Shown here one piece after another: positions 11,973-23,582 of a DNA stretch of 64,000 bases. The position numbers and the translations under genes are program-made. Origin of the DNA: Carex sylvatica (taxonomy: Eukaryota; Streptophyta; Magnoliopsida; Poales; Cyperaceae); NCBI GenBank assembly GCA_964058845.1, contig CAXKVR010000096.1:1-64000 (forward strand), given 5' to 3'. Position 1 is the stretch's first letter, and each line of letters begins with the position of its first letter. The notes below the pieces were generated by a model that ran no database searches, had not been told where the DNA came from, and saw only the letters and a list, made by a program, of their open reading frames with translations.

Positions 11973-13121
11973 GTACATATATAAAATGCATGATTTGTAA
12001 TTTAAGCTATCTGCAAAGATGTTTATAGATGCTTACAATGCTGCTAATAAACTGATAAGTGAAAATCTTTCTCCTCCACCAATCAAAAAGATCAATTACT
12101 AAACTGCGGCCATTGTGCAAAGAGAAATCACTTTCTTTAAAGACAGTACAATTTGGTACATGTGAAGAAGAAATGTCCAAATTTTCCACTTCTTGAACGC
12201 CGCTTTTCTTCTCCTTTTTTTGTGGGTGTGAATTGATTGTGGAACTCTTCTAGAAGAGAAAAAATCCAACAAAAAGTGTGGAGAACAAAAATAAGGTCAC
12301 ACTTCTAAATTTTTTCTGTCTCTTTCTTTATCTGCTGATTTTATAAAGGACTGGTAAAATTATTTTCATTGTCCCGAAATCACACAATGTGGTTCTTATT
12401 AGATAAAGATGGTAACGTAGGGATAACAACAGGATCTTTTTTTGTCCCAAGTGCAAAATCGTTCACCAGTTTCACATTTTATCTATTCCAGTCTAAAATG
12501 GCAAAAACAAAATGACAACAAATTGTCGGGTCAGCATGTTAACCCGGTTTTGGCTCAGTCTTTGAGCAAAATTGTCTTGGATTGAGTTGCTCCAGGTATC
12601 TGGATTTTGGTCAATTGGGACAGTTATAGACAAGCTGTGAATTGGTAAAATCAGAATGTTTACCTTAGATTGAATTGTTTTGGGTTTAATTTGGGTTTCA
12701 CTAGGTATTGATGGGTTTAATTTGGGTAAAATCAGAATGTTTACCTTAGATGGAATTGTTTTGGGTTTAATTTGGGTTTCACTATGTCAATTTGGCATTG
12801 ATGGGTTGCACTAGATATGCTAAATGCAGAAACTACAAAAAAACTATAAATATGAAATTAATATCCTTGTCTAGTTGTCTTTGGTTCAGGCTTCCTAGCT
12901 CTGTTTCTCTTTTTTGGGAAATTGTTCAGACTTTGCGTAGCACCGCAGCATTACAACATAGATAACAGAAAGTACATGACAAGAAGAGAAATTAATACGC
13001 AGGGCAACATTCTAGATGTTGCCAGCACTAAAAAGGAAATTTTCCCTAGAAACACAACATAGATAACAGAAAGTACATGACAGCTCGTACATTCTGGAAC
13101 TTGCCAGTGCAGTACAGAGGG
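11973..13121. other. Spacer between elements A and B, no gene seen
   Basis: No coding signal. Two local direct repeats are visible: a ~70-bp unit beginning GGTAAAATCAGAATGTTTAC at about 12645 and again at about 12726, and a 29-bp unit beginning ACAACATAGATAACAGAAAG at 12954 and 13055. Confidence 0.6.
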
Positions 13122-13314
13122 ATCCGTATCCTCCCAGGTACCTGACTCAACACAATTGAAACGGACGGTCCAGATTTAATCTCAGCCGGTGCTTGATTGG
13201 GATGGCAGGGGGGGCAGTATTATTCGTGCTTTGAGATTCGTGTGAAGTTAAAAATTTCAATTTTGAACCGTCCAATTCAATTGTACTCAGTCAGGTAACC
13301 TGAGGGGATGTGAA
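13122..13314. mobile_element. Small inverted-repeat element (MITE), ~190 bp
   Basis: The stretch TCCTCCCAGGTACCTGACTC (13130) pairs in reverse with GAGTACAATTG-type sequence ending at about 13308, and AAACGGACGGTCC pairs with GAACCGTCC near 13265. No coding capacity. AGTAC occurs on both sides, but a full target duplication is not clear. Confidence 0.6.
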
Positions 13315-13420
13315 TTCAGTACTCCTACGGTGACCCCCAAAAAATATTGATTCAGTTTGGCCCGTATGTTTTTTCCTTTTCAACTTCAAAGTTCCAACAC
13401 GTGTATGTGAATCTGAAAAT

Positions 13421-13750
13421 ATGGAAACTTCCGGATTTTTTTCATAAACCATAATTGATAAATTAAAAATTAGAAAATCAATATGATTGTTTTTTTTTTT
13501 TCGAAAAACCATAAGGACCGAACGAACCGTCTGATCTCACATCTGCCTTTTCTCCAGACCGAACGGTCCTTCCGGTCTCAATTTTTTTTTTTTTTTTTTT
13601 TTTGCCTTTTTCTAATTTTTTTCAATTTTTCACGAAGACTGCCACAGAAGATCCGCCATTTTTTTTTTCACCGTCCGTCGGGTCTCTATTTTTTTTTTCT
13701 CCAGCCCGTTCGGTCTCTCTATTTTTTTTTCCTTTTTTAATCCACCCGGA
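13421..13750. repeat. Left terminal inverted repeat of element B
   Basis: Pairs with 20960-21287. Matched landmarks are the AAAAATTAGAAAA block (13463), ACCATAAGGACCG (13508), several CCGGTCT/CGGTCTC motifs separated by T-runs, and ACGAAGACTGCCA with GAAGATCCG (13632-13656). Confidence 0.88.
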
Positions 13751-14089
13751 TCCCCTCCTTCATTCTTCCTCCCTCCATCTTCCTTCTTCATTCTCTCTGC
13801 GTGCCTCCTTCCTTCTTCATCTAAATTTTTTTTTTTAACTCCCATCATATATGTGATTTTTATTCTAATCACATAAGTTTGTTTATTTTTGAAAGAAGAA
13901 CAATAAAAGCTTCATATCTACGAATTTCGTTAGGTATGTATTAAATTATTTTATTTTTGTTAAATAATCCGTAATTATGAATAAATAATTAGAATAAATA
14001 GTTTACGTTGTAATTGCAGTATAAATGATTAGAATAAATAGTTTACGTTGTAATTGTAGTATAACTAAATAGTTTATGTGTATTTTTTT

Positions 14090-14420
14090 TAGTAGTATAA
14101 ATAGTTAATGTTGGAATTGTAGTATAAAAAATAGTTTATGTAGTAATTTATTTGCATGTAGTTTTTTTTTTAGTGTAGATGCATGTAGTAATTGTTGAAT
14201 AATTTTTTTATTTGCATGGTTTATGTAGATGCATGATTTATGTGCATGTAGTTTTTTTTTAGTGTAGATGGTGCATGTAGTATTTTTTGGATTATTTATT
14301 TCATAATTATATAGATGCAAGGTTTATTTGCATGTAGGTTTTTTTTAGTGTATAATGAATGTTAATATTTGATTGAATTTGCATGTCATGCATGTTAATA
14401 TTGAATTGGATTTGCATGTT
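14090..14420. repeat. Degenerate TGCATGTAG/TTTAGTGTAGA repeat cluster
   Basis: Short motifs TTTGCATGTAG, T-runs and AGTGTAGATGCATG recur irregularly between the left TIR and the PMD start codon. It looks like slippage-prone promoter or leader DNA of the element. No coding signal. Confidence 0.55.
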
Positions 14421-14460
14421 AATTTTTTTTGTATATATTTATTTAGATTGTAGTGAAAAA

Positions 14461-16857
14461 TGGAAGGTGAAATGAAAGGTGAAGAACCTTTATTGCAGTT
14501 GCCTCATGCACAACATCAATCACATGCGGCGACTGTAACGGTATTTGTTTAATATCAGTTTGGATTTAAATTTACTTATTAAATTTCTGAATTCAAATTT
14601 AATTTTTGGTTAAACTTTTTTTGCATGACAATTATCGTTCTAGTCTAATCATTGGTTGCGTCCTGGAGCTTGCTAAATGCACATTAACTACCACGAAAGT
14701 ATGAAAGAAGGTTTGAAGAACTTAGGATTGTATCAGATGGTCGAAGTCCATCGTTGTCAAATTGACAAAGGGTTGATCACTGCTCTCGTCGAGAGGTGGA
14801 GGCCCGAGACAAATAGTTTTCATCTTCCGGTGGGGGAATGCACGGTGACATTGGAAGATGTTTACTGTTTATGGGGCTTATCTGTTACTGGTAAAATATT
14901 TTTTGCTGCTAATTTATACTTTTGTTATTAATTAAAATTTTGTAGTAGTATAATTTTGTTTAACATCTATGTTTACAGGGAAGGCTGTCTATGGATGTAC
15001 CGATGATAATTGGTCACAATTGATCCTAGATTGCCTAGGACATGAAGTGTATGATAGTTATGAATGGGATGAGAATGATTTTTATTATAAAAAGGTGGAG
15101 AATTTGGGCCAACCCAATGAGAAAATATCAATCTTACAAAACTATGTGCGTCTTGTATGGTTGAGAACAAATTTTACAAATACGGAATTGGCTGGAGTCA
15201 GTGACCAGTAGATAATCAATCGACACACACGAGCATATGCAATGGATTTGTTTGTGACTATAATGTTTTTCGATGTGAATTCAAGCTCCGTTCGGTTAAT
15301 GTATTTACAATTTCTGGAGGATTTGGGAACTCGAGGTGAAAACTATTATAACTGGGGAGGTGCTGTACTAGCATGCCTATATCGGGAGTTGTCACGGTCA
15401 TGCAGATATAAAGCAACTTCAATTAATGGTCCATTACTACTGCTTCAGATGTGGTCTTAGACTCAGTTTCCTATCGACCGACCCAGACCACATGATATAC
15501 CATTTGACGGCGAACCTGAGAGATGAGCATATGGAGTAAAATGGACCATTCCGCATATATGGGAGGATAACCCTAGGAAAGGTACATTTTAATAATAAAT
15601 ATTATATTTTATTCATATAAGTTTGTGTTGAATGTACACTTATAATTGTCATGTGTTTACAACTTAGGCACATCGCAATCTCGGTGTCAATTTGAGCGTT
15701 TGAAGGTCAATGTTGTCAATTAGACGCCGTACAGAGGTTACCAAAACATAATGCATTGGCACGGGATAAGAGATCAGTCGTTCTTTCCATGCCGCATGTG
15801 GTGTATCCATTTATGGGAGGTAGAGTATCACCTTCCCGAGAGGGTTTTTCGGCAGTTTGGATTATTTCAACCAGTTCCTCCGCTGGCTTCGCCAGCCTTT
15901 AGCTATCTTGAGAATATTCACAAATAGAAACAAGGACGAGGGTTGTTTGATGACGGATCCTCTGTGGACTGGAGCGAACATTTTCATCAATTTATCGTGG
16001 CACCTCCCCAAAATTTTGCACAGCGTACTGAACATGGACAGCTTTATCCTTATGTTCTAGATAGGTACGATTTAATTTAAAATATAAAATATAATATTTA
16101 CATTTAACAATGCTATGAAATATTTATTAATTTTCACTTTTACCCAAGGTATCATGAGTACATGGAATGGTTCTTCCATCATGGCATGTTAAGTGTATAT
16201 CCAAACCAAGACAATGAAGAAATTCTGAGTCAGGTAGTACCCGAACAGGGAGGACACGTAGCAGATATTGGATATGTCCCAGATGCCATGATTCAAGCTC
16301 ATTTGGTAAGTATTTTAAATTTTTTTTAATATATTATTTTATTTTATTGTATCACATAAATTATCTTTTAAATATATCATTTTCTTGTAGAGATTCCGCC
16401 AGTTGAAGCAGACCGCAAAAGGAATCAGTATGGTAAAGATGCCTGGACAGAAGGCTTTTGGACTTATGATGCTTGAAAATAGCCGTGATGCCCTATCCGA
16501 TCTCGAGCAGATTGCACTGTTCACAGCCATGCTCGAGCAGGCAGAACTACCAGTTGATATAAGAAATACCGATATCAGCACTGATTTTCCAGACCAATTT
16601 CCGAGAGAACCACGGGTCGAAGTTTCTCAAACCGCCATGTATGATGATATATCTGATATTTTTCTGTCGATGGGGTCCATTAGGATAGAAGGGCATACCC
16701 TAGGAGAAAGTGGTGCCCTAAGAGATGGTGGTGCCGGTCCATCAATGGCAAATCCTGCTCGACAGAAAAAAAAAAACAACCCAACAGATATAGCGACTTG
16801 AAATTCAGACGTGCTAGGGATAAAAAATATGTAGATGAAGATGAAGACTTAGTGTAG
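14461..16857 (+). pseudogene. Plant mobile domain (MAIN/MAIL-like) gene, element B, broken
   Basis: Six exons can be drawn with canonical splice sites: 14461-14540, 14644-14890, 14979-15581, 15668-16064, 16149-16305 and 16391-16857, with phases that fit. PMD hallmarks are GLYQMVEV, ITALVERWRPETNSFHLPVG (14776-14835), TLEDVYCLWGLSVTG (14850-14891), NWGGAVLACLYRELSR near 15352 and ERVFRQFGLFQPVPP near 15840. The chosen start gives MEGEMKGEEPLL. In-frame stops lie at 14674 (TAA), 15209, 15458, 15721 and 15925 (TAG) and 15524 (TGA). An A-run at 16767-16777 carries a frameshift; on its far side the tail ends in KKYVDEDEDLV. The product would be about 690 residues. The gene is dead but barely scrambled. 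Its function in the element is unknown; being paired with a transposase suggests an accessory role. Confidence 0.88.
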
Positions 16858-17023
16858 TTGTTTAGCTTGTTTAGTGTATGTGTTATTATTTAGCTTGTTT
16901 AGTTTATTTAGTTTATGTTTAACTTATTTATTTTATTTAGCTTATTTATGCTTCGTGTAACACTTAAATGGGCATGCATCACTTGATTAAATAACTTGTT
17001 TTCATCTTCGAATTGAAAGTTTT

Positions 17024-17660
17024 TGACCAGATTAAAAGTTTAATTTAGAGAAAACGGCTACATGGATTTTTGTATTATTTATATCAAATTAAAGGTATGG
17101 AAGTCTAGTTTCCAGAGAATATAAGTTATCTATACAAAAATATTACAGATAAGTACAGTTTTAATAATTAATGGGCAAAGGTCATAACAGCTAGAAAAAT
17201 TCCAGTAAGCAGTCCCAGTTTTGAACCAGATTAAAAGTTCGATTTAGAGAAAACGGCTACATGGATTTTTGTATTATTTATATCAAATTAAAGGTTTGGA
17301 AGTCTAGTTTCCAGAGAACATATATTATCTATACAAAAATATTACAGATAAGTACAGTTTTAATGATTAATGGGCAAAAGTCATAACAGCTAGAAAAATT
17401 CCAGTAAGCAGTCCCAGTTTTTGACCAGATTAAAAGTTCGATTTAGAGAAAACGGCTACATAAATTTTTGTATTCTTTATATCAAATTAAAGGTATGGAA
17501 GTCTAGTTTTCAGAGAATATAAGTTATCTATACAAAAATATTACAGATAAGTACATTTTTAATGATTAATGGGCAAAGGTCATAACAGCTAGAAAAATTC
17601 CAGTAAGCAGTCCTAGTTTTTTACCAGATTAAAAGTTCGATTTAGAGAAAATGGCTACAT
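17024..17660. repeat. ~199-bp direct repeat, 3.2 copies, between the convergent genes of element B
   Basis: Units start at about 17024, 17222, 17422 and 17621 (partial), each beginning ACCAGATTAAAAGTT and containing AGAAAACGGCTACAT, a GGAAGTCTAGTTT block and CATAACAGCTAGAAAAATTC. The copies are about 95% alike by eye. This block occupies the space between the PMD and transposase 3' ends; 16858-17020 in front of it is non-coding 3' flank. Confidence 0.93.
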
Positions 17661-17692
17661 GGATTTACTACGTCTGAATAACTCATAATTGT

Positions 17693-20359
17693 TCAGTGTT
17701 TACCACGTCTGAATATTCTACTTAGACGACTAGCTATATGCCGGCTACTGGATGGCTCTGCTTGGCTACCAGATGAACGGCTACTGGGTGGCTCTGCTTG
17801 GCTACCAGATGGACGGCTACCGGATGCCTCTTCTTGGCTACCAGTTGCCTCTGCATACATAGCGGATGCCTCTGGACGTGGACCAGATACGCTTCTTTGT
17901 CTTCCACTAGTTGCTCCTTTCAAATAATGACAAAAAAATGATTACGTGTGTCAAATAATTAAAATATTCACTTATTCACTATGTAATTTTCAACCTGAAG
18001 TTCTTGTTTTATTTGATCCCTCTGGACGATATACTACACTGCGTGGTCTAATTCGAGCTTCCATATCATCCATAGAATTTGGAATTCTCTTGTGCTTCCT
18101 CTAACCCTTATTAGTTTTATTTGGATCCGGCCTGATTGTAGGTGCTCCAGCTTCAAATGGCCAATTGTGGGAGTTACCAAAGACAGAAAAATTACCTCTC
18201 CATGTGTTGACATAATTTTTAACGCTATAATAGTGGCTTACATAGTTCGTCGAATGTAGATGTAACTTGCAACACACCGCTAGGACATAGTCACAAGGAA
18301 TGCCAGTAAATTGCGGTTTTTGACACTCACAAACAGGCATCCCCCCTCTTCAAATGAAAATCTAACTTCATACTTCATATCTCCTTTCACTCCCTACAAT
18401 CAATAAATTAAAATAATTAAATGTTACCATTTATAAATTTAAATTGATAATTTAAGTAAACAGCTGACATACCGTTCTTACGACTCCATCATGAACTACG
18501 ACCTCAAAAACGTTGGGCCCCATTGGTATCACCTGATGCTTTAATCCTTTTGAAGTCCGATATTGTAAAACTGATAATATGTTTTTTAAAAATCTCATTC
18601 CTCTTTGAACCCACTGTTGAGCGACCTGACCTCTTTTCACATACTAAACCACAATTTTGTAAAATATGCGCTCAACTATTGTTGTTACAGGCAGCTGGCG
18701 AGCCACTCGAAATACGTTGTTCAAAAATTCTGATCTGTTTGTAGTCATTATACCCCACCTATTCAGGCCTCCATCATGACATTGTGCCAATTTATGGAGT
18801 TGTAAAGGCTCTTCTTCGAGATTTTGCAACCGTTTACCACACCACATGACATACTGATGAGTAGTAATACTCCTGCCTTTTATCAAATCCATACCCTCAT
18901 AAAACCTCCAAGGTTTCATCTTACACACAAATTTCTTGAATAATTTTTTGATAATTTGGTCCTTGCACAACTTGTAAACATTTGACGCAATATGTTGAGA
19001 ACATAATCTATGAACTGCTTCACCTCTTTCCTCACACCACCTTAAATCAGGTCTATCAAACACTAAACGGATTGCAGCATGCTGGTCTGATATAATGCAT
19101 ATCCAACCAGGACCGACAACATTTTCATGTACAAATTGCATAAACCAGCCCCAATTAGATGAACTCTCCTCATCCGCAATCCTGAACACAATTGGCAATA
19201 ATTGTTGTTCTGCATCATAAGCGCATGCCATGAATAATTTCCCTTTATACCTGCCAAATAAATCAAAAATAGCCAATTCCGTCCCTCTCCAAATCTTGTT
19301 GTATGAAGGCTGAACCATTTTGTATTGATTTCTAACTACAAATTGACATGCTTTAATTGACATCTCCAGGTCCTCCTTTAGACCAGGTTTGATAATATCT
19401 GCAATAATCCTGGCAGTCAGCTGACGACTGTCTACTTTACAAGCAATACTGTAACAATTGTGCTCATCTGGGTTTGTTGCAATTGTCCAATTTTTCGTTT
19501 CAGTGGTTTTCGCATATAACCTCCATAGACACCCCTCTGCTTTACATACAACTACATAGCCAGTACGATTCGTATATTTTTGTTGTAATTCTAAGTTATT
19601 ATCTAGGGCAAATGCACCTAACTGGGATTTAAGATCGACTTTGGATTCAAACATCTGTCCCACTGAAAATTGACCGTCAATTCTGGGTGGATAATAAAAA
19701 AATGTTTCATTCTTGTACGACATCGGCACATCATCATTAAATGCCGGAAAAGGATGCTGCAATCCTCGATTAATAAAGGGAATAGAATTTATCCACTCCT
19801 TCATTACATCTTGTATTCTAATTTGATCCTTCATTTCAGCCATATCATCTTCCCCGACAGCTGAGCCACCAAGGTCAGAGTTTGTGTCTGAGCTAGTAAT
19901 ATTATTCAGCTCGTCAAAACGAGTTACCAAATCGTCCACTGTCGGTATTTCAGGTGGATTATCATAATATATGGGTGAATCAGACACCGTTGTGTCTCTG
20001 CTACTTCCAGGTACACTACCCGGATATAGATCATAATTGCTCTAACTAACAACTGGTACTGACTCAACCACTAAATCAAGAAGTTTAAAATGCAGTACCG
20101 GAGTGGTATATTCAAGCATCATGTGTCATATCGTTTCCTCGTCTATGCTAAATAACTGGTATTTTTCTGCTGAGCCAAGTGGTGCTGTGTTCAAACGAGC
20201 CTTGATTGCCAAATCGAACTGGCTAGGGAGCAAATGAATGCTAACATATATATGTCTTCTTAGCTCATCAAGACTCGTTAAATCAGTTACAGAAAATGTG
20301 CAGGTCGGTGCGTCTGAAATTTCGCATCCATAATAAACATTTATTATCACTTGAGACAT
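17693..20359 (-). pseudogene. MuDR/MULE-type transposase, element B, broken
   Basis: Read from 20359 downward: PB1-like N-terminus (MSQVIINVYYG, to about 20126), acidic linker, MuDR DNA-binding region (GQMFESKVDLKSQLGAFALD to about 19400) and MULE catalytic domain with FRIADEESSSNWGWFM, second catalytic site ISDQHAAIR and GGLNRWGIMTTNRSE. Next come a 79-bp intron (18394-18472), a SWIM-like CECQKPQFTGIPCDYVLAVC, a second intron (17917-17994) and a Gly/Ser/Gln/Ala-rich last exon with SGSQAEPPSSR repeats. Defects: in-frame stops at 20126-20128, 20042-20044, 18644-18646 and 18101-18103; a frameshift in a C-run near 18351-18356; and loss of the stretch holding the first catalytic Asp (junction near 19255). 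The SWIM His is Tyr. Not functional. Confidence 0.9.
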
Positions 20360-20959
20360 TATATGAACAAAAAAAATTCACAATCAATAGTCGATATCAT
20401 TTTCAATTTTACAACCTAAAATATGATCGTAATTAAAAAAATAAACTTACTACAATCTTTAGATGAAAACTACCAACACAATGCAGAGGCCGATCTGTAA
20501 AAACACAATATTTTGATAGAGCTTAGTTTTTAGCTTAAAATGGTGAAAATGGTGGAGAAGAAGAAATTATTTTTCTGCTGGAGGAAAGAAGAAGATAGAT
20601 ATTTATATAAAAAAAAATTACATGGAGACCGAATCCCTAATTCGGTCTCCAATTAAAATTCTCAAGCTGATAATAACACTTGTTCAGTCAAACTAGTAAT
20701 AATTATTTCTTTAGAAAAATTAAAAAGTTTACTTTATCTTTACTTTAAAATTATTTACATAAAGTCATACGAAACAGACAAAAATCGATCCAGTCATAAT
20801 AATAATAATAATTTCTTTAGAAAAATTAAAAAGTTTACTTTATCTTTACTTTAAAATTATTTGCAAAAAATTCACAAGTAACAAACGATTTTCGTTTGCA
20901 AAAATGATGAAAACAGTAACATTTGGAGAAAAAACATAGATGAAAATTGCTAAAGAAAA

Positions 20960-21287
20960 AAAAAACATCCGATCTTGAGAAAAAAAAACATCCGGTCTTG
21001 AGAAAAAAAATGGAGACTGGATGGTCCGTCCGGTCTGGTGAAAAAAGTTGAATTTGACGGATCTTCTATGGCAACTTTCGTGAAAAACTAAAAAAAATTA
21101 GAAAAAACGAAAAAAAGAAAAAAGTGAAGACTGAACTGTCCGTCCGGTCTGGAGAAAAAAACAAATGGAGACCGGATGGTCCGTCCGGTCCTTATGGTTT
21201 TTTAAAAAAAGAAAAAAGCAATCATATTAGTTTTCTAATTTTTGATTTATTAATTATAATTTGTGAAAAAAATTCGAAACTTCCAGT
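20960..21287. repeat. Right terminal inverted repeat of element B
   Basis: The inverted partner of 13421-13750, with repeated GGAGACCGGATGGTCCGTCC-type motifs and the complement of ACCATAAGGACCG near 21190. Just inside (20690-20860) a ~60-bp AT-rich unit containing AAAAATTAAAAAGTTTAC is present twice (20715 and 20820). 20360-20960 is the promoter side of the transposase and shows no other gene. Confidence 0.87.
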
Positions 21288-22583
21288 CAATGGTCACTAT
21301 AAAACACATGCTACATTCAATATACAGATGCAAAGTCAAAAATAGTAGAAGACCAAGCACAACTAGTCCAAATCACTAAAACCCCTTCAAATTTATACCA
21401 GTTAGGTACAGACTGAAAGATGTTGCTTTCCCAGTTTCCTTCTAAAGAGTTTCCCAGTGAGGCCCATTCACATAACATGGACTTGATAAGGCCCATTATA
21501 ATACACAAGGAAGAACATACAAGGTTTCTGGTTCCGGTTAGTAATAAAATTATACTTTTTCCCCGTTTCATTGTTTTAATATAAACAAGTTCTTTTAGCT
21601 GGAACTAGCAATATTCGTTTGTAAATTTGATGACATTTATTTTTTTTCTGGAAAGAACAATATTCTAATACTAATAAACAAAATATCTGCTTTATCTTTA
21701 TTCTTATATTATAAGCACGTAGATGTCCTTATCTGCCAATGACTTTGATTAAAAAATAAAATTTTGGATTGAAGATCAGCCCTCTGATTAAATATTTCAA
21801 TTCTATGTATTTTGTTGAGTTTTTTTTATATATAGAAGTCTAGATTTATTTAAACAAGTACTTGTCTTATACAAATTGTATCATCTTTCTTATTGGTCCT
21901 GATTACTTTTTATTTTTTAAATGTCGAGGAAGGCGGCCAAAACAATCACAACCTTTAATTTTCTTTTATTTCCAGTAAAGCTTGTTTTTCAGAAAAAAAA
22001 GAAGCACAATTATCATTCAAACAGATCATCTGAACAAAGGGACAGAAATATAAGCTAAGAGTTCCATATGCAGCCTGCCAAACCTCAAAAAAAAAAAAAA
22101 ATTGATCTCCAAGCACATTTTAATATAGAGATCATGTTGAACGGTTTGAATCGACATTTGGACTTTGAAAAATCATGTTATAAGATGTTGTAACTATAGA
22201 ATGTTGTAAGTGGATCCCTCTCTCTATCTATCTCTACACACACACACACCCACGGTGTACCCTTCTGAAATTTAGTATCAGATATCCCCATGAATCTAAT
22301 TGAAATATCAAAGCCCCTACCAGTATTATTCTGTACCCACTTGGATGTTGACATTTTCTTTTAAATTTAACATATTTCTAAGTTTCCGCTCTCTAAATCA
22401 ACACTGCCAAACCCAGAGCTCCAAAATGAAATAAAGAAAAATATACATCAAAATTATGATTCATATTGAGAAGATACATTTGTTTCTTGTTTACATGGAG
22501 GCTCAAGCAGGGATGTTGATAATAATTTTACTAATTCTGCAGAGGTATCCATAACATTTTTTAAATTTTGAAGAGGTATATGT
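21288..22583. other. Intergenic, with one fragment of the palindromic family
   Basis: No coding signal. About 22100-22175 reads like one arm of the palindromic elements at 22584 and 47685 (ATCTCCAAGCACATTTTAAT then GAACGGTTTGAATCGAC), so it is probably a truncated copy. A short CA-rich run lies at 22232-22250. Confidence 0.55.
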
Positions 22584-22981
22584 AAATGCACCCAAATTTT
22601 TGTGCACCCAAATGCACTCTATTTTTCAAATCTTTTTCTCCGTTTTCAAAGTCTGAATAGTCAATCCGAACCATTAGATGCGATCTATATATTAAGATGT
22701 ACTTGGAGACCAAATTTTACATTTTTTGGAATTTTTTTACTATTTATTAAGCCACTTTGAAAATTGCTGATTTTACATTTTCTGAACCATTGGATCAGCG
22801 ATTTTCAAAGTGGCTTAATAAATAGTAAAAAAATTCCAAAAAATGTAAAATTTGGTCTCCAAGTACATCTTAATATATAGATCGCATCTAATGGTTCGGA
22901 TTGACTATTCAGACTTTGAAAACGGAGAAAAAGATTTGAAAAATAGAGTGCATTTGGGTGCACAAAAATTTGGGTGCATTT
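22584..22981. mobile_element. 398-bp near-perfect palindromic element (MITE)
   Basis: The left arm (from AAATGCACCCAAATTTTTGT) is an almost exact reverse complement of the right arm (ending ACAAAAATTTGGGTGCATTT), with only about 30 bases of loop (TTTTACATTTTCTGAACC and following). Each arm contains GGAGACCAAATTTTACATTT. Two related copies and a fragment occur elsewhere in the window. No target duplication is evident. Confidence 0.9.
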
Positions 22982-23582
22982 GAACCCTCCTCATGTAACA
23001 TTATGATCTGCAGGTACCTATCAAATGTCTAAAACTAAGAGCAAAGTTAAACCCGAGATGATATCAAGAGATTAATAAGAGGCAGATGATGCTTCTTTCC
23101 TCAAAAAACCAAGGTTACTTGATACAATATGAATAGATCAATAGTTAAATAATACTTCTTTCAGACTTTTAAAAATACAATATGAATAGACCAAAAGTAG
23201 TTAGAAAATGCTTCTTTCAGACTTTTTTAAGATTAATATAAGCCGTGAGTAGATAACATAGGATTTCTTGGTTAGTATTCAAGAAGCAGACCATGGAATG
23301 AACAGAGAGATGCAAGTTTTGCAAAATTGAGGACATGAAAGAAAAGCAAAATGTACCTGGAACCACATCTTCAATAATGCTTTTATTAACCAGATCCAAA
23401 GAGAAAGAAACTTGCCAAACCCGCTATATTATTTATCTCAGCAAAAAAAAAAAAAAAAAACCTAGAACCTAGAACCTAAACAAGTCAATTTTGTCCTTTT
23501 TTCGGCATTATATTAATCTCTACATCCAGCTTTGTAAACATTGCTGGCCAATCAGCAAAAATGCTTTATGATCCTCCCCTCC

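Larger units (their letters stand above)
13421..21287. mobile_element. Mutator-like element B carrying a PMD gene and a MuDR-type transposase
   Basis: A ~7.9-kb element bounded by ~330-bp inverted repeats (13421-13750 and 20960-21287). The plan matches element A: plus-strand PMD gene on the left (14461-16857), a tandem-repeat block (17024-17660), and a minus-strand transposase on the right (17693-20359). Its TIRs share no obvious sequence with those of A, so it is a separate family, not a recent duplicate. I could not define a target duplication. Confidence 0.87.

Noticed and set aside
13602..13872. Phe-rich and Lys-rich ORFs
   Set aside because: They run through T-runs of the left TIR of element B.
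17024..17660. CRISPR-like array (regular repeats between genes)
   Set aside because: The unit is ~199 bp with no short repeat-spacer pattern, in a plant genome; it is an ordinary direct repeat.
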